From positions 76,026 through 136,698 of the forward strand of contig JAIOPX010000077.1 in assembly GCA_021413705.1 (NCBI GenBank): a stretch of 60,673 nt of DNA, written 5' to 3'. The translations under genes were made by a program, and so were the position numbers. The stretch is from Planctomycetota bacterium (GTDB lineage: Bacteria; Planctomycetota; Planctomycetia; Pirellulales; UBA7805). Position 1 is the stretch's first letter; each line of letters starts with the position of its first letter. The notes under the pieces were generated by a model. The model saw nothing but the letters and a program-made list of their open reading frames with translations, had not been told where the DNA came from and did no database searches. Below are positions 52,899 through 60,673 of the stretch, piece by piece.

Positions 52899-52970
52899 AG
52901 GTCGGAGGTCCGAAGTCGGAGGTCGGTATCGGATCCTTATTTCCGACCTCCGACCTCCGATTTCCGACCT
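52899..52970. repeat. Inverted repeat between the DUF1549 and DUF1501 genes
   Basis: The left arm (52899-52926, AAGGTCGGAGGTCCGAAGTC...) pairs with the right arm (52943-52970). It is almost the whole spacer between the two genes, so a hairpin in the shared mRNA would tune the ratio of the two products or protect one end. Confidence 0.75.
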
Positions 52971-52972
52971 CG

Positions 52973-54670
52973 CTAGTGGTTCAAAATAAACTCGTTGGGT
53001 CGGCCGCGGAGGATCTTGTTGGCGGCGGTGCGCTCCTGCGTGGTGGCCGATCGGGCGAGCGCTGCCCTGAACAAGTAGTCGATCTTCTGATTTGGATTGA
53101 GCTTGGCGTCGGAGGCCACGCGCTCCAGCAGCGTCCCCTTCTCGCCGCTGGTGGCCCCTTTGATCAGCTCGCCGTTGAACATCATCAGCGTCTGCGGGAT
53201 CGTGCCGTTGAATGTCGTGGTCTCGTCGTTCTCGTCGGTGCCGAAGGCGATCACAAATTGATCGAGCCACTTGCGACGGGCGGCTTCCTGCTCTTCGACC
53301 TTGCCGCGCGTCCGATCGGCAGCCGTGGCGGACAGGAGCGAGTTGTAGAGTTCTTCGGCCCGCATCTGCCGCAGATAGAACCGGCTGAACATCGGCTTCT
53401 CGCCGAGTGTGGGATCGTCCAGCTTGTTGCCGCTGGTGGCGCGGCTGGCCAGGCTATAGGCTTCGCTGAGCGTGATCCAGCGAATCAGCTTCTTCAGATC
53501 AAAGCTTTCGCTCTTGAAGTCGGCCGCCAGGCGATCCAACAACTCAGGGTGCGTCGGCGTATTGTGCGGACCCAGGTCGTCCATCGGCTTGGTCATGCCA
53601 TAGCCGAGGAAATGAGCCCACATGCGGTTGACGATCGCCCGAGGCATATATTGCGATTTCGCGACCAGCTGCGCCAGTTCCTTGCGGCGGTTGACCTGCG
53701 CCACATAGCCGCTCTTGGCCAATTCCGTCTTATTTCCGTCGGCGTCGATGAAGACTGGATAGGCCACTTTGAGCAGGCCGTTGCGTTGTTCGTAGTAGAC
53801 TTCCGCTTCCTCGGGGTCTTTCCCTTCGCCGGCATAATCCTGATCTACCAGTTCGATGTAGGCGATGTCGCGGCCTCCTTCAAAGCGGCGCAAAGCAGCC
53901 GTCTGTCGAAAGAAGGAGTTGAACTGCCAAAACTGGTCCTGCTGCCAGTTGTTGAAAGGATGATCGTGGCACTGCGTGCATTGCACGCGGACGCCGAGGA
54001 ACACCTGCGAAGTCTGGGCAGCGGCCTGAGCGCCGTTTTCTTCCAGCTTCATCGCCAGGAAGTTCACCGCGCCGTTGAAGTCTTTTCCACCCGGCTTGCT
54101 GGTGCCGGTGGCGCTAATCAATTCGCGAACGAGATGATCATACGGCTTGCCGGTTTGGAACGAGCGCCGCAGATACTGGGTCAGGCCGGCGCGATTAGTG
54201 CGAGTCATCCGTTCGTTGCCGCCGCTACGGCCAATGAGAATGTTCGTCCACAGCGTCGCCCAGTTGGCGGCGTACTCATCGACGTATTCATCCGAGAGCA
54301 GGCGATCGACCAACACGAGCTTCTTGTCGGAAGCATGGGCGCTGACAAACTTGTCGAGTTCCTCAACCGTGGGTGTGCGGCCCAGGATGTCGAGATAAAC
54401 GCGGCGACACCATTCACCGTCACTGGCGGCTGGCGACGGCGTAAGCTCGTGATCCTTCCAACCACGGCGGATCTGCTGGTTGATGAACTCGACCTGGGGG
54501 ATGTCAAACGACCGGGGGACCAATTGTTGGCCAGTGGCGCCGGGCGCGGCCTCTCCCTTAGCGATCCGGTTGGTGCCGGGCTCGGCGGCCGGGGCATGCA
54601 GCGCCCAGCCAATACCCAGGAGCAAGATCGCCGCGATTGAACCGATGCGTGCCATAGCGACGTTCGTCAT
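52973..54670 (-). CDS. DUF1549/DUF1553 family protein
   Basis: A 565-residue exported protein. After a signal peptide (MTNVAMARIGSIAAILLLGI...APAAE) come the DUF1549 domain (VEFINQQIRRGWKDHELTPS; RRVYLDILGRTPTVEELDKF; CTQCHDHPFNNWQQDQFWQF, with a CxxCH heme-like motif) and the DUF1553 domain (AQLVAKSQYMPRAIVNRMWA; LIRWITLSEAYSLASRA; RTRGKVEEQEAARRKWLDQF). No N-terminal cytochrome domain is fused here, unlike many relatives. Start ATG 54670 is chosen; ATG 54685 is also in frame. First gene of the pair with DUF1501. Confidence 0.9.
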   Translation of the reverse strand: MTNVAMARIGSIAAILLLGIGWALHAPAAEPGTNRIAKGEAAPGATGQQLVPRSFDIPQVEFINQQIRRGWKDHELTPSPAASDGEWCRRVYLDILGRTPTVEELDKFVSAHASDKKLVLVDRLLSDEYVDEYAANWATLWTNILIGRSGGNERMTRTNRAGLTQYLRRSFQTGKPYDHLVRELISATGTSKPGGKDFNGAVNFLAMKLEENGAQAAAQTSQVFLGVRVQCTQCHDHPFNNWQQDQFWQFNSFFRQTAALRRFEGGRDIAYIELVDQDYAGEGKDPEEAEVYYEQRNGLLKVAYPVFIDADGNKTELAKSGYVAQVNRRKELAQLVAKSQYMPRAIVNRMWAHFLGYGMTKPMDDLGPHNTPTHPELLDRLAADFKSESFDLKKLIRWITLSEAYSLASRATSGNKLDDPTLGEKPMFSRFYLRQMRAEELYNSLLSATAADRTRGKVEEQEAARRKWLDQFVIAFGTDENDETTTFNGTIPQTLMMFNGELIKGATSGEKGTLLERVASDAKLNPNQKIDYLFRAALARSATTQERTAANKILRGRPNEFILNH

Positions 54671-54851
54671 TGCAGAAATTTCCATGATGCCGCGCAAGGA
54701 TGAAACCCCGCAAATCAGGCTTAGTTTCGAGAAGAGGGCTACGATTTCCGGGGTAGCCGGAGTCGTGAGACTTCGGTGATCCGAGAACCGAACTCTTACG
54801 AGTCCGGCTATGATCCATCGTAGAGTGGGCCGCCGCGACAGAACAGTGCGC

Positions 54852-54966
54852 GGTGAGCGGACGGGCGCTAGCCCCCGGTTTCTTGAATTGGCGAGCAAGC
54901 TGAACCGGACGCTAGCGCGTGCCGGCTGATCAGCACAGACCGGTGGCTAGCGCCAAACCGCTCACC
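54852..54966. repeat. REP-like triple, family GTGAGCGG
   Basis: The left arm 54852-54879 (GGTGAGCGGACGGGCGCTAG + CCCCCGG) and right arm 54939-54966 (reverse complement of GGTGAGCGGTTTGGCGCTAG + CCACCGG) face each other. A third unit with core GACGCTAGCGCGTGCCGG lies between at 54902-54925. Confidence 0.75.
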
Positions 54967-55087
54967 AGAAAAAAATGCTGCAAAAGTACAAAAATTCTCA
55001 ACAGGTACCCCAAAAGACGGCCCCCCTTGTGGGCCAAATGAAAGTATCGAAATGAAACAGGTGTTGCATTTTGATACAGCAAAGCAA

Positions 55088-55134
55088 GACAGGCGAGCTG
55101 GTAGCCGTTCTCGCTGGCTCCCAACTCGCCTGTC
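55088..55134. repeat. Perfect 10-bp stem hairpin
   Basis: GACAGGCGAG (55088-55097) pairs with CTCGCCTGTC (55125-55134); inside, AGCC and GGCT can form a second stem. It could be a terminator for leftward transcripts or a structured RNA. No T-run follows directly. Confidence 0.55.
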
Positions 55135-55337
55135 AACAAGTGGATGCTGGTCCGTGCCACCCACCCGTATTTAGCCTCTTCTCTTGAAGTGGACCTCGAA
55201 TATGCCTCTTCTGTAAACCGACCCCGCTACAACAAACCTCTTCTCTGTTCCGGCCCCGGTTTGTATGCCTTACTTCTCTCACACACCGCCGGTTGCGGCG
55301 AAATAGAGAGAATGCAAACAGTGTGCCAGAAGTACTT

Positions 55338-55405
55338 GTAGCATGGGCTTCCAGCCCGTGTTTGTTAGCTCACTTCAAGATCACGGGCTTGGAAGCCCAT
55401 GCTAC
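55338..55405. repeat. REP-like inverted pair, family GTAG-CATGGGCT
   Basis: The left arm (55338-55360) is GTAG + CATGGGCT-TCC-AGCCCGTG; the right arm (55382-55405) is the reverse complement with one added base. The single unit at 14651-14674 belongs to the same family. Confidence 0.85.
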
Positions 55406-55579
55406 GTGGCGAGACTTCGACTCGGCGAATTGCTGGAACTGGCGCGCATCCGGCCCCCCTCCAGCAACTTTCAACCCATCCGTTTCCCCAGTAGACTAAC
55501 ATGGTTGTACCCAAACGACTTTGGGTATTGCTTTCTGGTCGGTGCAGGGACCGTCCGCAGATAACTCGGGGAGTGGTTG

Positions 55580-58500
55580 ATGACGCGCGTTCGCCGGACC
55601 GGCTCGTTGGGGACACTGGTTGCTTGTTTTGCACTTGCCTGGGCAGCGGCCGGGCAGGCGGCTGATCCTCCCTCTTCCGACGCGGCCAAGCGGAGTTTCA
55701 GCAGCGCCGTTGGGATGCAGCGAGAGAAGCAATTCGGCCTGGCGATCGACGAGTATCGCGACTTTCTCAAGAAGTTTCCCGAAGATCCGCTGGCCGCCAG
55801 GGCACGCCACTATCTGGGCGTCTGCTTGATCGAAGAGAAGCGGAGCCCGGAAGCGGTTGAGGTGCTCACTGAACTGGTCGAGAAGAAGCCCGATTTTGAA
55901 TGGCTCGACGAAGTCTTGTTGAACCTTGGCAACGCTCAATACAACATTGCCCTGGCGGATAAGAAGCAGGCAGGTTTTGCCGCCGCCGCCGAGTCCTACG
56001 GGAAACTGCTGAAGAAGTATCCCGACAGCCGCTTTGCCGCCATCGCAAACTACAGCCAAGGCGAGTGTTATTTCGCTCAGGGGAACAAAGATTTGGCTGC
56101 GGCGGCTTATGCCAAAGCACTCGAGAAGACCGCCAAGAAACAACCCGGCGACAAGAAACCTGACGACAAAGCCGATCTACGGCCCGACGTGCTGTATGCG
56201 TTGGGGGCCACGCAATTGGACCTCAATCAACCGGCCCCAGCCTCGACGACCTTCGCCACTTTTTTGGCCGAGTTCCCAGACCATCCTCTGATCACGCGGA
56301 TCGTCATGCTCCAGGGGGATGCGCTCTACCAACAGCAGAAGTTTGACGAGGCGGCCAAGATGTTCGCCCGGGCGGCAGCCGACGCGAAGTTTGTGGAGGC
56401 CGACCGCGCCATGATGCGGCAAGGAGATTGCCTCACGGCACTGAAGCAGTTTGCGGCAGCGGCGGAACTGTTTGCCTCGGTGGCCAGCAAGTTTCCGCAA
56501 TCGGCTTCGGCTAAGAAAGTGCCGCTGCTGGCTGGCAATCGGTACTACCTGGCGGGGGACTGGGCCAATTCCGTCAAGTGGTTGAAGCAGGTTGTGGAAG
56601 CCGGCGGGGCTGATGCGCCGCAAGCGGGGCACTGGCTCGCCCGGGCCTACCTGCAAGTGAAGCAACCGGCCGAAGCGCTGGCCGTGGTGGACAAGCTGCT
56701 TCCGCAAGCGGCGAAGAGCGAATTTGCGGTCGATCTCAAAATGGACCGTGCAGACGCCTTGTACGATCTGCCGGCGCGGCGGCCGGAAGCAGTTGCAGCT
56801 TTCGCAGAGGTCGCCAAGGAATATCCCAAGTCGCAACAGGCATCGCAGGCGCTGTTCAACGCGGCCTGGGCGGCGCTTAACATTGAAAAGTACGACGAAG
56901 CTCTGCAACATGCTCAAGCGTTCGTCGCGGCCTATCCCAAGAGCCCCCTGCTGACTTCCGCCAAGACAATCGAAGCGGACAGCCTGCTGCATTTGAACAA
57001 GCCAGGCGAAGCCGCCGCACTCTACAAGGAATTGATCGACAAGAACGAATCTCATGCGGAACGAGACGGCTGGCACGTTCTGCTCGCCTGGTCCTTGCGG
57101 CGCGATCAGAAACATGCGGATGTTGTCACGCTGCTGGAGCCGATAGCCCCCAAGATCAAGGCCGACCGGAAGGCCGAAACGTATTACCTGCTGGGGGCCA
57201 GCCGATTTGCTCAAAAGCAATATGCCAAAGCCGGCGACGACTTGAAGGCCTCGCTGACCGCCGATCCCAAGTGGGCTCAAGCGGATGAAGTGGGATTGCT
57301 GCTGGCGCGTTGCCAACTACAGCTTGGCAACACCAAGGATGCGGAAGCCGGCCTGCGCCGCGTGCTGGCCGAACATCCCCAAAGTCCGGCCCTGGATCGG
57401 GTTCATCTGTTTCTCGGCGAGTTGCTCTCGTCCGCCAAAAACTATCCAGCGGCAGCGGCTGAGTTCGAGAATGTATTGAAGAATTGGCCGCAGAGTAGCG
57501 TCGTGCCGCAAGTGTTGTACTCCTTGGGCTGGACCCAGTTGCTGCGGCAACAATACGCCCCGGCCAGCGAGACCTTCACCACGCTGATCGAAAAGCACCC
57601 GAAGAGCGAATTGTTGCCTTTGGCGCGGTTTGCACGCGGCCAGGCGCTGCGGGCCTCGGGCAAGAATGCCGAAGCGGTGGCCGATCTGACTGCGTTTCTG
57701 GCAACCCAACCGTCACGCGAAGACAAGTCGGGTGCTTTGCTGGAGCGGGGACTGGCGGAGATCGATCTGGGTCGTCCTGGCGACGCGGCCAAGTCACTGG
57801 AACTCGTGCTGACGGAAGACCCCAAGTACAAGAGCTTGGACAAAGTGCTCTACAACCTCGGCTGGGCACAGCGCGGAATCAAAAAAGAGAGCGATGCAGC
57901 AGCCACGTTTGGCCGACTGGCCAAGGAATATCCAGACAGCGCTTTGATTGCCGGGGCGCTACTCCAGGTGGGCGAATATCAATCGGCCCAGAAGGATTTT
58001 GCAGCGGCCACCAAGAGCTATGCCGCCTCCCTGGAAAAAGCCCGGGCGAACAATCAGCGGGAACTGCTGGAACTAGGAACTCATAAGCTGGCCTGGTCCC
58101 ATTACTATCAAGGCAATCACGAAAAAGCGCAGGAGGCATTCGCGGCACAGCTCAAGGAATTTCCGCAAGGCCCGTTGGCCGTTGATGCGACGTTCATGGA
58201 GGCCGAGTGCCTGCTGAAACTGGAAAAACTGTCCGAAGCCGCTGCCGCCTACAAGCGCGTGCTGGCCAACCCACCCAAATCGGCAACCAACCAAGTGCTG
58301 GCCATGTTGCACGCCGCCCAGGTGGCCGCGCAGCAGAAGCAATGGGACGACGCACTGGCCCTGCTGACCGACGCGAACAAGAAGTTTCCCGATGCGCCTT
58401 GCAAAGCGGAACTGCTCTACGAATTGGGCTGGGTCAACCAGAACCAAAAACAACTGGATGACGCCAACAAGTTCTACGAACAAGTCGTCGATCTGACCGA

Positions 58501-58798
58501 CAGCGAAATCGGCGCTCGGGCGCGGTTGATGCTCGGCGAAATCAAGTTTGAAAAGGGAGACCATGCCGGTGCCGTTCGAGACTTTTTCAAGGTCTTCCGC
58601 TCCGGCTATCCCAACGCTCCGGCTTCCTACAATCGCTGGAAGGCGCAAGCGACCTTCGAGGCGGCCCGCTGCTTCGAGGCGATGAAGAAGCCGAGCGAGG
58701 CACTGACGTACTATCAAGAAGTTCTCGAGAAGTATCCCAAGAGCGAAGTGGCCCCGTTCGCCCGTAAACGAGTGGCCGACCTCAAACGACCCTCCTAA
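55580..58798 (+). CDS. Large exported TPR-repeat protein
   Basis: A 1072-residue protein with a signal peptide (TRVRRTGSLGTLVACFALAW, cut near AGQAAD). The remainder is a chain of roughly 25 tetratricopeptide-type repeats of 34-38 residues (for example AIDEYRDFLKKFPEDPLAAR; AVEVLTELVEKKPDFEWLDE). The YPDSxxA / FPxSxxA spacing matches the periplasmic Tol-Pal-associated TPR class (CpoB/YbgF-like). It leads an operon with ExbB/TolQ and ExbD/TolR homologues, so it probably serves that energised complex from the periplasm. ATG 55580 is preceded by GGGGAG; a TTG codon just before is in frame. Confidence 0.85.
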   Translation: MTRVRRTGSLGTLVACFALAWAAAGQAADPPSSDAAKRSFSSAVGMQREKQFGLAIDEYRDFLKKFPEDPLAARARHYLGVCLIEEKRSPEAVEVLTELVEKKPDFEWLDEVLLNLGNAQYNIALADKKQAGFAAAAESYGKLLKKYPDSRFAAIANYSQGECYFAQGNKDLAAAAYAKALEKTAKKQPGDKKPDDKADLRPDVLYALGATQLDLNQPAPASTTFATFLAEFPDHPLITRIVMLQGDALYQQQKFDEAAKMFARAAADAKFVEADRAMMRQGDCLTALKQFAAAAELFASVASKFPQSASAKKVPLLAGNRYYLAGDWANSVKWLKQVVEAGGADAPQAGHWLARAYLQVKQPAEALAVVDKLLPQAAKSEFAVDLKMDRADALYDLPARRPEAVAAFAEVAKEYPKSQQASQALFNAAWAALNIEKYDEALQHAQAFVAAYPKSPLLTSAKTIEADSLLHLNKPGEAAALYKELIDKNESHAERDGWHVLLAWSLRRDQKHADVVTLLEPIAPKIKADRKAETYYLLGASRFAQKQYAKAGDDLKASLTADPKWAQADEVGLLLARCQLQLGNTKDAEAGLRRVLAEHPQSPALDRVHLFLGELLSSAKNYPAAAAEFENVLKNWPQSSVVPQVLYSLGWTQLLRQQYAPASETFTTLIEKHPKSELLPLARFARGQALRASGKNAEAVADLTAFLATQPSREDKSGALLERGLAEIDLGRPGDAAKSLELVLTEDPKYKSLDKVLYNLGWAQRGIKKESDAAATFGRLAKEYPDSALIAGALLQVGEYQSAQKDFAAATKSYAASLEKARANNQRELLELGTHKLAWSHYYQGNHEKAQEAFAAQLKEFPQGPLAVDATFMEAECLLKLEKLSEAAAAYKRVLANPPKSATNQVLAMLHAAQVAAQQKQWDDALALLTDANKKFPDAPCKAELLYELGWVNQNQKQLDDANKFYEQVVDLTDSEIGARARLMLGEIKFEKGDHAGAVRDFFKVFRSGYPNAPASYNRWKAQATFEAARCFEAMKKPSEALTYYQEVLEKYPKSEVAPFARKRVADLKRPS

Positions 58799-58827
58799 AT
58801 CGCGGGTTTTGCGTCGGAGAAATAAGT

Positions 58828-59778
58828 ATGAGTGTTCCTAGCAGATTCCATCGACACTTGGCCGTGGCGTGTTGCCTCGTGTTGGCGCTAACGACGTGCG
58901 GGGTGAGACAAGTCCATGCGGCCGATCCGGCGCCGACCGCTCCCCCGGCCGCCAAGCCCGACGCCGCGGCAGAATTGGAAAAATCGCTCAGCACGCCCGC
59001 TGAAGCGCCGCCACCCAAAAAGGCCATCTTGCCCGAGATGAACGTGCTCGACCTGCTGCATGCAGGTGGAAAGGTGATGTATCCCATCGGCGTGATGGGT
59101 CTGATTGCCATCATCTTTGTGATCGAGCGGCTGATCGGTCTGCGACGAGGGAAGATTCTTCCTCGCGGGCTGAACCAAGAACTGACGGAACTGGCGAGCC
59201 GCGCCGCGGACGTGGATCCGCGCGAAATCTATCGCGTCTGCCAAAAATATCCCAGCGCGGCGGCCAATATGTTTCGCGCGATGCTTCTAAAAATCGGCCG
59301 GTCACCGGGTGAAGTCGAAGCGGCCGTGGATGCGGTGCGGCAGCGCGAAGGAACGCAGTTGTTCAACAATGTTCGCTGGCTCTATCTGGCGGTCTCCGTG
59401 GCGCCGATGCTCGGCCTGCTGGGAACCGTCTGGGGGATGATCGAGATCTTCCACAAGACGGCCGCCAGCCAAATCGTGCAGGGCAACCGGACGCAAGATC
59501 TTGCCGGCGGCATCTATGTGGCGCTGGTGGCCACGTTCGGCGGGTTGGCCGTGGCCATTCCCTCCGCGTTCGCCGCCCACTACTTCGAATCTCGGATTCA
59601 AGGGATGTTCCATCGCATCGACGGGTTGCTGTTGAGCTTCCACCCGTTGGTGGAACGCTATGAGGGACGCGCTCAGGTTCGTCACAAGGCAGCCGCCGAG
59701 GATGGAGAGCGAGAGCCCGCAGTTCCTCCACGTCCTGATAACAAAGTGGTTAAGCAAACTCGCGAGGCGAAGGTATAA
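58828..59778 (+). CDS. MotA/TolQ/ExbB family proton channel protein
   Basis: A 316-residue inner-membrane protein. It has an N-terminal signal-like segment and a Pro/Ala-rich periplasmic extension (residues 1-75), as in extended ExbB proteins, then the first channel helix (VMYPIGVMGLIAIIFVIERL), a cytoplasmic domain, and two helices carrying the family core (LYLAVSVAPMLGLLGTVWGM; GIYVALVATFGGLAVAIPSA). With ExbD it forms a proton-driven motor that energises outer-membrane or envelope work. It begins 29 bases after the TPR gene and ends five bases before exbD. Confidence 0.9.
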   Translation: MSVPSRFHRHLAVACCLVLALTTCGVRQVHAADPAPTAPPAAKPDAAAELEKSLSTPAEAPPPKKAILPEMNVLDLLHAGGKVMYPIGVMGLIAIIFVIERLIGLRRGKILPRGLNQELTELASRAADVDPREIYRVCQKYPSAAANMFRAMLLKIGRSPGEVEAAVDAVRQREGTQLFNNVRWLYLAVSVAPMLGLLGTVWGMIEIFHKTAASQIVQGNRTQDLAGGIYVALVATFGGLAVAIPSAFAAHYFESRIQGMFHRIDGLLLSFHPLVERYEGRAQVRHKAAAEDGEREPAVPPRPDNKVVKQTREAKV

Positions 59779-59783
59779 CTGCG

Positions 59784-60203
59784 ATGGCGCTGCAACTGAA
59801 AAAAGGAACGGCGATGGAAGTGGCGACAATCACGTCGCTGATCGATTGCGTATTCTTCCTGTTGATCTTCTTCGTCCTGGCCACCCGGTTCGACGAGGAA
59901 GCGAAGCTGGCCAAGGAGATGGAGGTCAATCTGGCCGTGGCCAGCTCTGCCAAGCCGCTCACCTCGCCGCCGCACGAAATCGTGGTCAGCTTTGACGCCA
60001 AGGGCAAGTACATCGTCGAGAACAAGCAGGTGACCCTTTCGCAAATGCTCTCGGCCCTGAAAGCCGCGGCCCAGTCCAATCCCACGCAGTCCGTGCTGGT
60101 GCGGGCCGACAAAGGTTGTAGCTGGGAACAGGGGGTCGCCGTGATGAACAACTGCCGACAAGCAGGCTTGCACGTTCGTATCGCCACAGGGGGAGATAAG
60201 TAG
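59784..60203 (+). CDS. ExbD/TolR family protein
   Basis: A 139-residue protein with one N-terminal transmembrane helix (TSLIDCVFFLLIFFVLATRF) that contains the conserved Asp (SLIDCVF) for proton passage, followed by a periplasmic domain (EIVVSFDAKGKYIVENKQVT; VLVRADKGCSWEQGVAVMNN) of TolR type. It partners the ExbB protein encoded just upstream. No TonB-like gene is visible before the window ends. The stop codon is TAG within GATAAGTAGTTATC, 8 bases before a REP-like element. Confidence 0.9.
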   Translation: MALQLKKGTAMEVATITSLIDCVFFLLIFFVLATRFDEEAKLAKEMEVNLAVASSAKPLTSPPHEIVVSFDAKGKYIVENKQVTLSQMLSALKAAAQSNPTQSVLVRADKGCSWEQGVAVMNNCRQAGLHVRIATGGDK

Positions 60204-60210
60204 TTATCTG

Positions 60211-60269
60211 CCGCCGGGCGCAAGCCCCGGTTCGAGCGGCAAAAACACCGGGGGCTAGCGCCCGGCGAC
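60211..60269. repeat. REP-like inverted pair in the exbD downstream gap
   Basis: The left part 60211-60231 (CCGCCGGGCGCAAGCCCCGG) and right part 60246-60269 (reverse complement of GTCGCCGGGCGCTAGCCCCC + GGTG) can pair with each other and each has a GGGC/GCCC core. It lies within the operon, between exbD and the next gene. Confidence 0.7.
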
Positions 60270-60324
60270 TGATCCCAAAATTAAGCGTTGAGAAAGCAGC
60301 AGCGGAACCGGCAGGGAGCCTTAC

Positions 60325-60673
60325 GTGTCCACAACAGATCGCACGCCAACAACTCGCCGGCCCACTGCCGAGAGGTTGCCGATCGACGAGCAATTCTGGC
60401 CCGTCAATCTGCTGCTGTTGGTGCTCGGCGCCGTCGTCAGTGGCGCGATTGCGGTCCGCGCGGATTTCTTCACGCCGCGCCTCCTGGGTAGTGGCTGGAC
60501 CTGGCTGGCAACCGTGTGGCTGATCGTCGGCTTGGTGACTCTGGGCGCCTGGCGTCTGGGAGACCGCGCCGCCAGACGATTGCAGCTCTCGGCCGTGCTG
60601 GCCATCTTGCTGATCCTGTTTCTTTTGACCTATTTCGGCGATCGGGAAGTCTTGTGGCTCGACCTAGCGCAAC
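60325..60673 (+). CDS. Membrane protein, 3' end cut by window
   Basis: A partial frame of 116 codons open to the window edge. GTG 60325 has AGGGAG six bases upstream. After a polar start (STTDRTPTTRRPTAERLPID) come three hydrophobic helices (VNLLLLVLGAVVSGAIAV; WLATVWLIVGLVTLGAWRLG; LSAVLAILLILFLLTYFG). It follows exbD and is likely in the same operon. It does not look like TonB at this end. The rest of the gene lies outside the window. Confidence 0.7.
   Translation, partial: MSTTDRTPTTRRPTAERLPIDEQFWPVNLLLLVLGAVVSGAIAVRADFFTPRLLGSGWTWLATVWLIVGLVTLGAWRLGDRAARRLQLSAVLAILLILFLLTYFGDREVLWLDLAQ

Larger units (their letters stand above)
54671..55579. other. About 900 bp without a gene; repeat-rich
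   Basis: No supported coding frame. It contains three groups of repeats (54852-54966, 55088-55134, 55338-55405). The stretch 55140-55330 is pyrimidine-rich with several CCTCTTCT copies. Confidence 0.5.

Noticed and set aside
52835-54640. 601-codon open frame on the plus strand
   Set aside because: It is exactly antisense to the DUF1549/DUF1553 gene, whose domains are unmistakable; high GC makes long antisense frames common here.

Overview
This window is a chromosomal segment of a planctomycete, most likely of the Pirellulales type. The diagnostic genes are a DUF1549/DUF1553 protein followed by a DUF1501 protein (51.6-54.7 kb), a lone formylmethanofuran dehydrogenase subunit B homologue (bacterial tetrahydromethanopterin C1 pathway), TDAGLKHL-type leucine-rich-repeat proteins, Tat-exported Gfo/Idh/MocA oxidoreductase, and many short proteins with an FSLRTLL-like N-terminus. 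No rRNA gene, complete tRNA, CRISPR array, prophage or intact insertion sequence was seen.

Layout. 0-3.7 kb is a lower-GC accessory zone: an unknown gene, an HELGH metalloprotease-like gene, two related decayed gene tails, a 3'-terminal tRNA fragment (probable attachment-site scar) and a HigBA toxin-antitoxin pair. 3.8-7.7 kb holds YbaK-like deacylase, CBS protein, cytochrome c', DoxX protein, two unknown genes and a receiver protein. 8.1-13.6 kb is one large alpha-2-macroglobulin gene. 13.8-19.5 kb holds a small membrane protein, GNAT, FhcB, YjbQ, an unknown gene followed by a remnant of a second yjbQ, a VapBC pair and another receiver protein. 19.6-28.3 kb holds a tiny basic protein, a penicillin-acylase-family protein, M50 protease, zinc-ribbon protein, MarR, an acyltransferase-like protein, a lipoprotein and flotillin-like FloA. 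28.3-36.2 kb holds a Pro/Ala-rich TPR protein, a degenerate metallophosphoesterase and a cluster of FSLRTLL-type membrane/LRR proteins. 36.4-44.2 kb holds a secreted DUF5060/DUF4038 glycosidase, a CxxCH protein, pyruvate carboxylase and biotin ligase, which should work together. 44.3-46.9 kb holds a HipA-family kinase with a clear promoter and a three-gene operon (DUF6941-like, small protein, MazF/PemK-like) behind a promoter with an inverted-repeat operator. 47.1-54.7 kb holds the oxidoreductase, DoxX, another LRR protein, two small orphan genes and the DUF1501/DUF1549 pair. 55.6 kb to the end is an operon of a giant TPR protein, ExbB/TolQ, ExbD/TolR and a membrane protein cut by the window edge.

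The most unusual structure is in the spaces between genes. Many hold REP-like elements: a GTAG (or GGAG) head followed by a short palindrome, usually in head-out inverted pairs about 70-150 bp long. In three places the GTAG head supplies the TAG stop codon of the neighbouring gene, and in a fourth the stop lies inside the element. A second class is nested inverted repeats with CACAGAGACAC-like outer arms. No REP-associated transposase lies in the window.

All calls come from reading the sequence by eye; family names rest on recognised motifs, not on searches.
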